From NCBI GenBank assembly GCA_028277515.1, contig JANQGC010000045.1:31916-95915 (forward strand): a DNA stretch of 64,000 nucleotides. Reading direction: 5' to 3'. The position numbers and the translations under genes were made by a program. Below, piece by piece: positions 61,663-64,000 of the stretch (position 1 is the stretch's first letter; each line of letters opens with the position of its first letter). The notes under the pieces are model-generated. The model worked only from the letters and a program-made list of their open reading frames with translations, was not told where the DNA came from and did not search any database. The DNA is from Anaerolineae bacterium. GTDB taxonomy: Bacteria; Chloroflexota; Anaerolineae; Promineifilales; Promineifilaceae.

Positions 61663-62457
61663 CTAAAATCTTAACCAGCGAAAAATTGAGGAAGGTATAT
61701 GCCGGATAATCAAACCAACCAGCCCCCATCTTGAAGGAATATAAACGGTTCCTCGCTTGCGGCGGATAGCTAGATAAATTTGTGCGGCCGCTTCTTCCGG
61801 GGAAATCACCCAAAAAGTTTTTGCCGCATTGGCCAAATTTGGTGTATCCACAAACCCCGGTTTAATCGTTGTTACCGTCACGCCATGCCGGAAAAGGCGA
61901 TTTCGTAACGCTTCCAGGTAAGTGTTCAGAGCCGCCTTGCTTGTATTATAGACGGGGGAGCCGACACGGCCGCGATCACCGGCGATAGAGCTTATTCCTA
62001 CGATATGGCCGCCTTTCAGGCGTTCAAAACGGCGCGCCGCTTGATTCAACCAGGCAATGGCCCCTAGCAAATTAACCTGAATAGTTGCCTCATCTTTTTC
62101 GTAATTATACTCATCCAACTCGACAGGAGGCTGAATGCCAGCCACATATACAATCAGATCGAGGCCTCCTAGTTTATAAACAATATCTCCAAAAAGTTGA
62201 GTAACGTCCCCGGTATTGGCGACATTATGGCTAAAAACCATGACCTTTTGCTCGCTCTTATCCGGCAATTCACCATTAATTGAATCGGCCAACAAATTGA
62301 GTTCAACCTCTCGCCTTGCCAGAGCTGCTACAGAATAGCCCTGCCAGGCCAGACGGCGCGTCAATGCCGCTCCAATGCCGGAAGAGGCGCCAATGACAAT
62401 CGCCTTTTTTTGCGGTTCTAGCGGTCTATTCCTAAACCGAATATTTTCTTCAACCAT
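61663..62457 (-). CDS. Short-chain dehydrogenase/reductase, DprE2-like partner
   Basis: 264 aa. NAD(P) motif GASSGIGAALTRR at residues 22-34, NNAG-equivalent YVAGIQPP, catalytic Ser in GISSIAGD and YNTSKAALN (YxxxK). C-terminal hydrophobic stretch (about 240-260) as in DprE2. Upstream of the DprE1-like gene with 74 nt between them. Alone, an SDR call is all the sequence proves; the DprE2 role rests on the neighbour. Confidence 0.82.
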   Translation of the reverse strand: MVEENIRFRNRPLEPQKKAIVIGASSGIGAALTRRLAWQGYSVAALARREVELNLLADSINGELPDKSEQKVMVFSHNVANTGDVTQLFGDIVYKLGGLDLIVYVAGIQPPVELDEYNYEKDEATIQVNLLGAIAWLNQAARRFERLKGGHIVGISSIAGDRGRVGSPVYNTSKAALNTYLEALRNRLFRHGVTVTTIKPGFVDTPNLANAAKTFWVISPEEAAAQIYLAIRRKRGTVYIPSRWGLVGLIIRHIPSSIFRWLRF

Positions 62458-62555
62458 TGTTTTCTACTCTTTCCCATGGATGGAAATAGGTTATTAACTC
62501 AAGAATGAGCAATCAGAAACCTCTTAATGCCAATGTTTTCTAATTCGTAATCTAA

Positions 62556-62615
62556 TGTGACAGTCACTTATTTCTTCTATTCATAGTGATCGTAGCGATT
62601 CAAGTGACTGTCACA
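62556..62615. repeat. Dispersed paired inverted repeat, family A, copy 3
   Basis: TGTGACAGTCACTT (62556-62569) and its exact complement AAGTGACTGTCACA (62602-62615), separated by 32 nt. It sits between the PHP and SDR genes, both on the minus strand. Confidence 0.82.
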
Positions 62616-62668
62616 TGTTAAGGAACTTAAGAAACAGACTGCCATGTTATCAACATATTTTTTGAGAC

Positions 62669-63766
62669 TTAAAAAAGATAAATAGGATTACTATAAATCC
62701 AACCTCTCTTTTGATTCATGTACGAGATTTCGCACTCAACACGATAGGCGCCAGTTTCATTTGCCAAATATGTTAAAGTGTTTTCATTTTCGACCTGGGA
62801 AACGACCTCACCGTGACGGATCAACCGGATATCTGCTCGCTCTGGTGTACGAACCTGGAGAGTAGCCCCTGTATCCATTTCTATGCGATCCCCCATGACC
62901 CCTTTATTTTTCCCCTTTGCACTAAATTTAAATCCCCTGGTAGGATGAGCCATATCATAGCCAACCCAGGCATTGCCTTTACCTAATGCCTTCAATATCA
63001 TTTTTTTATCTTCTTCCAGGTTACCTTGTAAAGGTTCAGGGATTAAAATATGGGTATTAATCGCCCGGAACAAAAACTCATATGGATAAATTTCTCTTTT
63101 AATTGGTCCCATACTCATTGGTGTTCCATGAGCATCGCTGTTTCCGATGGCAACGACCTGTTTACCCTCAGCAAGGAGTTCATCCCACAGCTTTAATGTC
63201 TCTGGCTCAGGTGCAATTATGACCTTTTCCGGATTTAATGCAATGCGCAAGGCGGTCAAATTACCAAATAGCCGATTTTGCCAACGTAAATTTTCCAATG
63301 CTTCAGCCAGGCGATTTTTAAGGCTGGACATATAATTCCAAATCTCTAAACCTGTAAACCCTTCAATATCCCAATCATGCCATCCCAAATTAGGTTCATT
63401 GGCGATGGGAACATCCTTTTCATGGGGATGAGCCAAAAAACCAAAACCTCCTGCATTCAAAGTTTCATCGATCAAGCCTTGAGGATCGGGGGCCAACGGT
63501 GCCAGTTCTTTGCCCACGCCATAAGCTAAAAAGTGACTTGCTTGAGGTTTACGCCGAACATTGTGCACCTCTTCGCCCGTGAAGAGTAAAACCCGGCCTT
63601 CCTCATTTTCATAATAGCCATCGACTTCCTGAACCCAAATATTGTGGTCGGTGACGATCACAAAATCTAAACCAGCCTTAATCGCATCTTCGGCAATGGC
63701 TGCATGATATTTTTCACCATCAGAATACGGGGTATGCATGTGCATATTGCCCGCAACTTCTATCAT
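62669..63766 (-). CDS. PHP-domain metal-dependent phosphoesterase-like protein
   Basis: 365 aa. PHP motifs HMHTPYSDG (residues 9-17), VTDHNIW, FTGEEVHN, AHPHEKD and GNSDAHG supply the metal-binding His/Asp/Glu residues of the trinuclear site. The last 80 residues form a beta-rich domain. Substrate unknown: relatives are nucleases, phosphatases or cyclic-nucleotide phosphodiesterases. No signal peptide. No obvious operon partner; a family A repeat lies after the stop. Confidence 0.85.
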   Translation of the reverse strand: MIEVAGNMHMHTPYSDGEKYHAAIAEDAIKAGLDFVIVTDHNIWVQEVDGYYENEEGRVLLFTGEEVHNVRRKPQASHFLAYGVGKELAPLAPDPQGLIDETLNAGGFGFLAHPHEKDVPIANEPNLGWHDWDIEGFTGLEIWNYMSSLKNRLAEALENLRWQNRLFGNLTALRIALNPEKVIIAPEPETLKLWDELLAEGKQVVAIGNSDAHGTPMSMGPIKREIYPYEFLFRAINTHILIPEPLQGNLEEDKKMILKALGKGNAWVGYDMAHPTRGFKFSAKGKNKGVMGDRIEMDTGATLQVRTPERADIRLIRHGEVVSQVENENTLTYLANETGAYRVECEISYMNQKRGWIYSNPIYLF

Positions 63767-63811
63767 TAAAAAGTATCCTTCTTCACAAAAAACCAGTCTT
63801 AAATGCTATCA

Positions 63812-63919
63812 TTATGTTTTCCATTCTCCAAGCGGGTTAAAGCGCAGGGGTGCAGTTTCAAATTGTGTAAAACCGGAGGGTTCAATTTGGGTCGGCCGGC
63901 GAATGGTAGATTCTCTCAT
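63812..63919 (-). CDS. Possible 35-aa small ORF
   Basis: Begins with ATG at 63919 and gives MRESTIRRPTQIEPSGFTQ and then FETAPLRFNPLGEWKT. The composition looks protein-like, but there is no strong ribosome site and no known match. It could be a small gene, or the tail of a decayed or frameshifted larger one beyond the right edge. Nothing else with coding character is seen in the last 230 nt. Confidence 0.25.
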   Translation of the reverse strand: MRESTIRRPTQIEPSGFTQFETAPLRFNPLGEWKT

Positions 63920-64000
63920 AAGAGTCAAGAGGAATTTACTGAATTTAGACTATGAAAACTCGGGTCGAAGATAGTATCTTGCCTAAATATAGCCCAAGAC

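Noticed and set aside
63738..63974. 78-aa plus-strand ORF at the right edge
   Set aside because: Starts inside the PHP gene on the opposite strand, no motif or ribosome site.

Overview
The window reads as a chromosomal segment of a mid-GC bacterium, most probably a Chloroflexota member of the Anaerolineae/Ardenticatenia type. This is an inference from gene content: a bacterial isopentenyl phosphate kinase (otherwise mostly archaeal), a DUF6391 protein, a LysM/glycosidase secreted protein, an MvhADG-HdrABC module beside a ba3-type oxidase, and many isolated membrane proteins. No rRNA, prophage, complete IS element or CRISPR array was seen. There is one tRNA gene, Leu(CAG).

Layout. 1-4.7 kb (+): end of a large membrane protein, then scpB, rluB-type pseudouridine synthase, cmk and a DUF512/PDZ radical-SAM-like protein. 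4.7-12.3 kb (-): one tight operon, hdrC-hdrB-hdrA-mvhD-mvhG-mvhA-hydrogenase protease-cNMP-binding protein. It is preceded at 12.34-12.66 kb by a CRP-like palindrome, a promoter candidate, a multi-branched RNA candidate and a terminator hairpin. 12.7-14.9 kb (-): a cytochrome b / ferredoxin / MvhD fusion protein. 15-19.4 kb (-): ba3-type oxidase operon (two SCO-like proteins, a 41-aa subunit IIa missed by length filters, CuA subunit II, subunit I, lipoprotein cytochrome c). 19.6-22.9 kb (-): isopentenyl phosphate kinase, an alpha/beta hydrolase-LOG fusion, a P1-family peptidase. 23-30 kb: M23 peptidase, secreted subtilase, two membrane proteins of unknown role. 30-34.7 kb (-): tex, rnhB, two GT2 glycosyltransferases. 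34.7-37.9 kb (+): DUF6391, holA, aroK-aroB fusion. 38-45.8 kb (-): pyrG, a MoxR/DUF58/DUF4129/DUF6141 cluster, cystathionine beta-synthase. 46-55.6 kb (+): LysM glycosidase, CBS-domain protein, FprA-type ferredoxin reductase, tandem RNase H protein, tRNA-Leu, a novel repeat protein, a GAF-PAS histidine kinase, a CpXC protein. 55.6-63.8 kb: GNAT, FHA-winged-helix regulator, Ser/Thr kinase, orphan InsA-like DNA-binding protein, orphan sugar ABC ATPase, DprE1/DprE2-like pair, PHP phosphoesterase.

How it works together (inference). The soluble H2-dependent flavin-bifurcating Mvh-Hdr complex sits beside a membrane protein that fuses cytochrome b to a ferredoxin and a second MvhD-like domain, and that in turn sits beside a terminal oxidase and its cytochrome c. 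This suggests a route linking H2/ferredoxin/thiol-disulfide chemistry to the membrane quinone or cytochrome pool. Between genes there are at least two families of dispersed paired inverted repeats (three and two copies), and the hexamer CGGCCG is strongly over-represented across the whole window.
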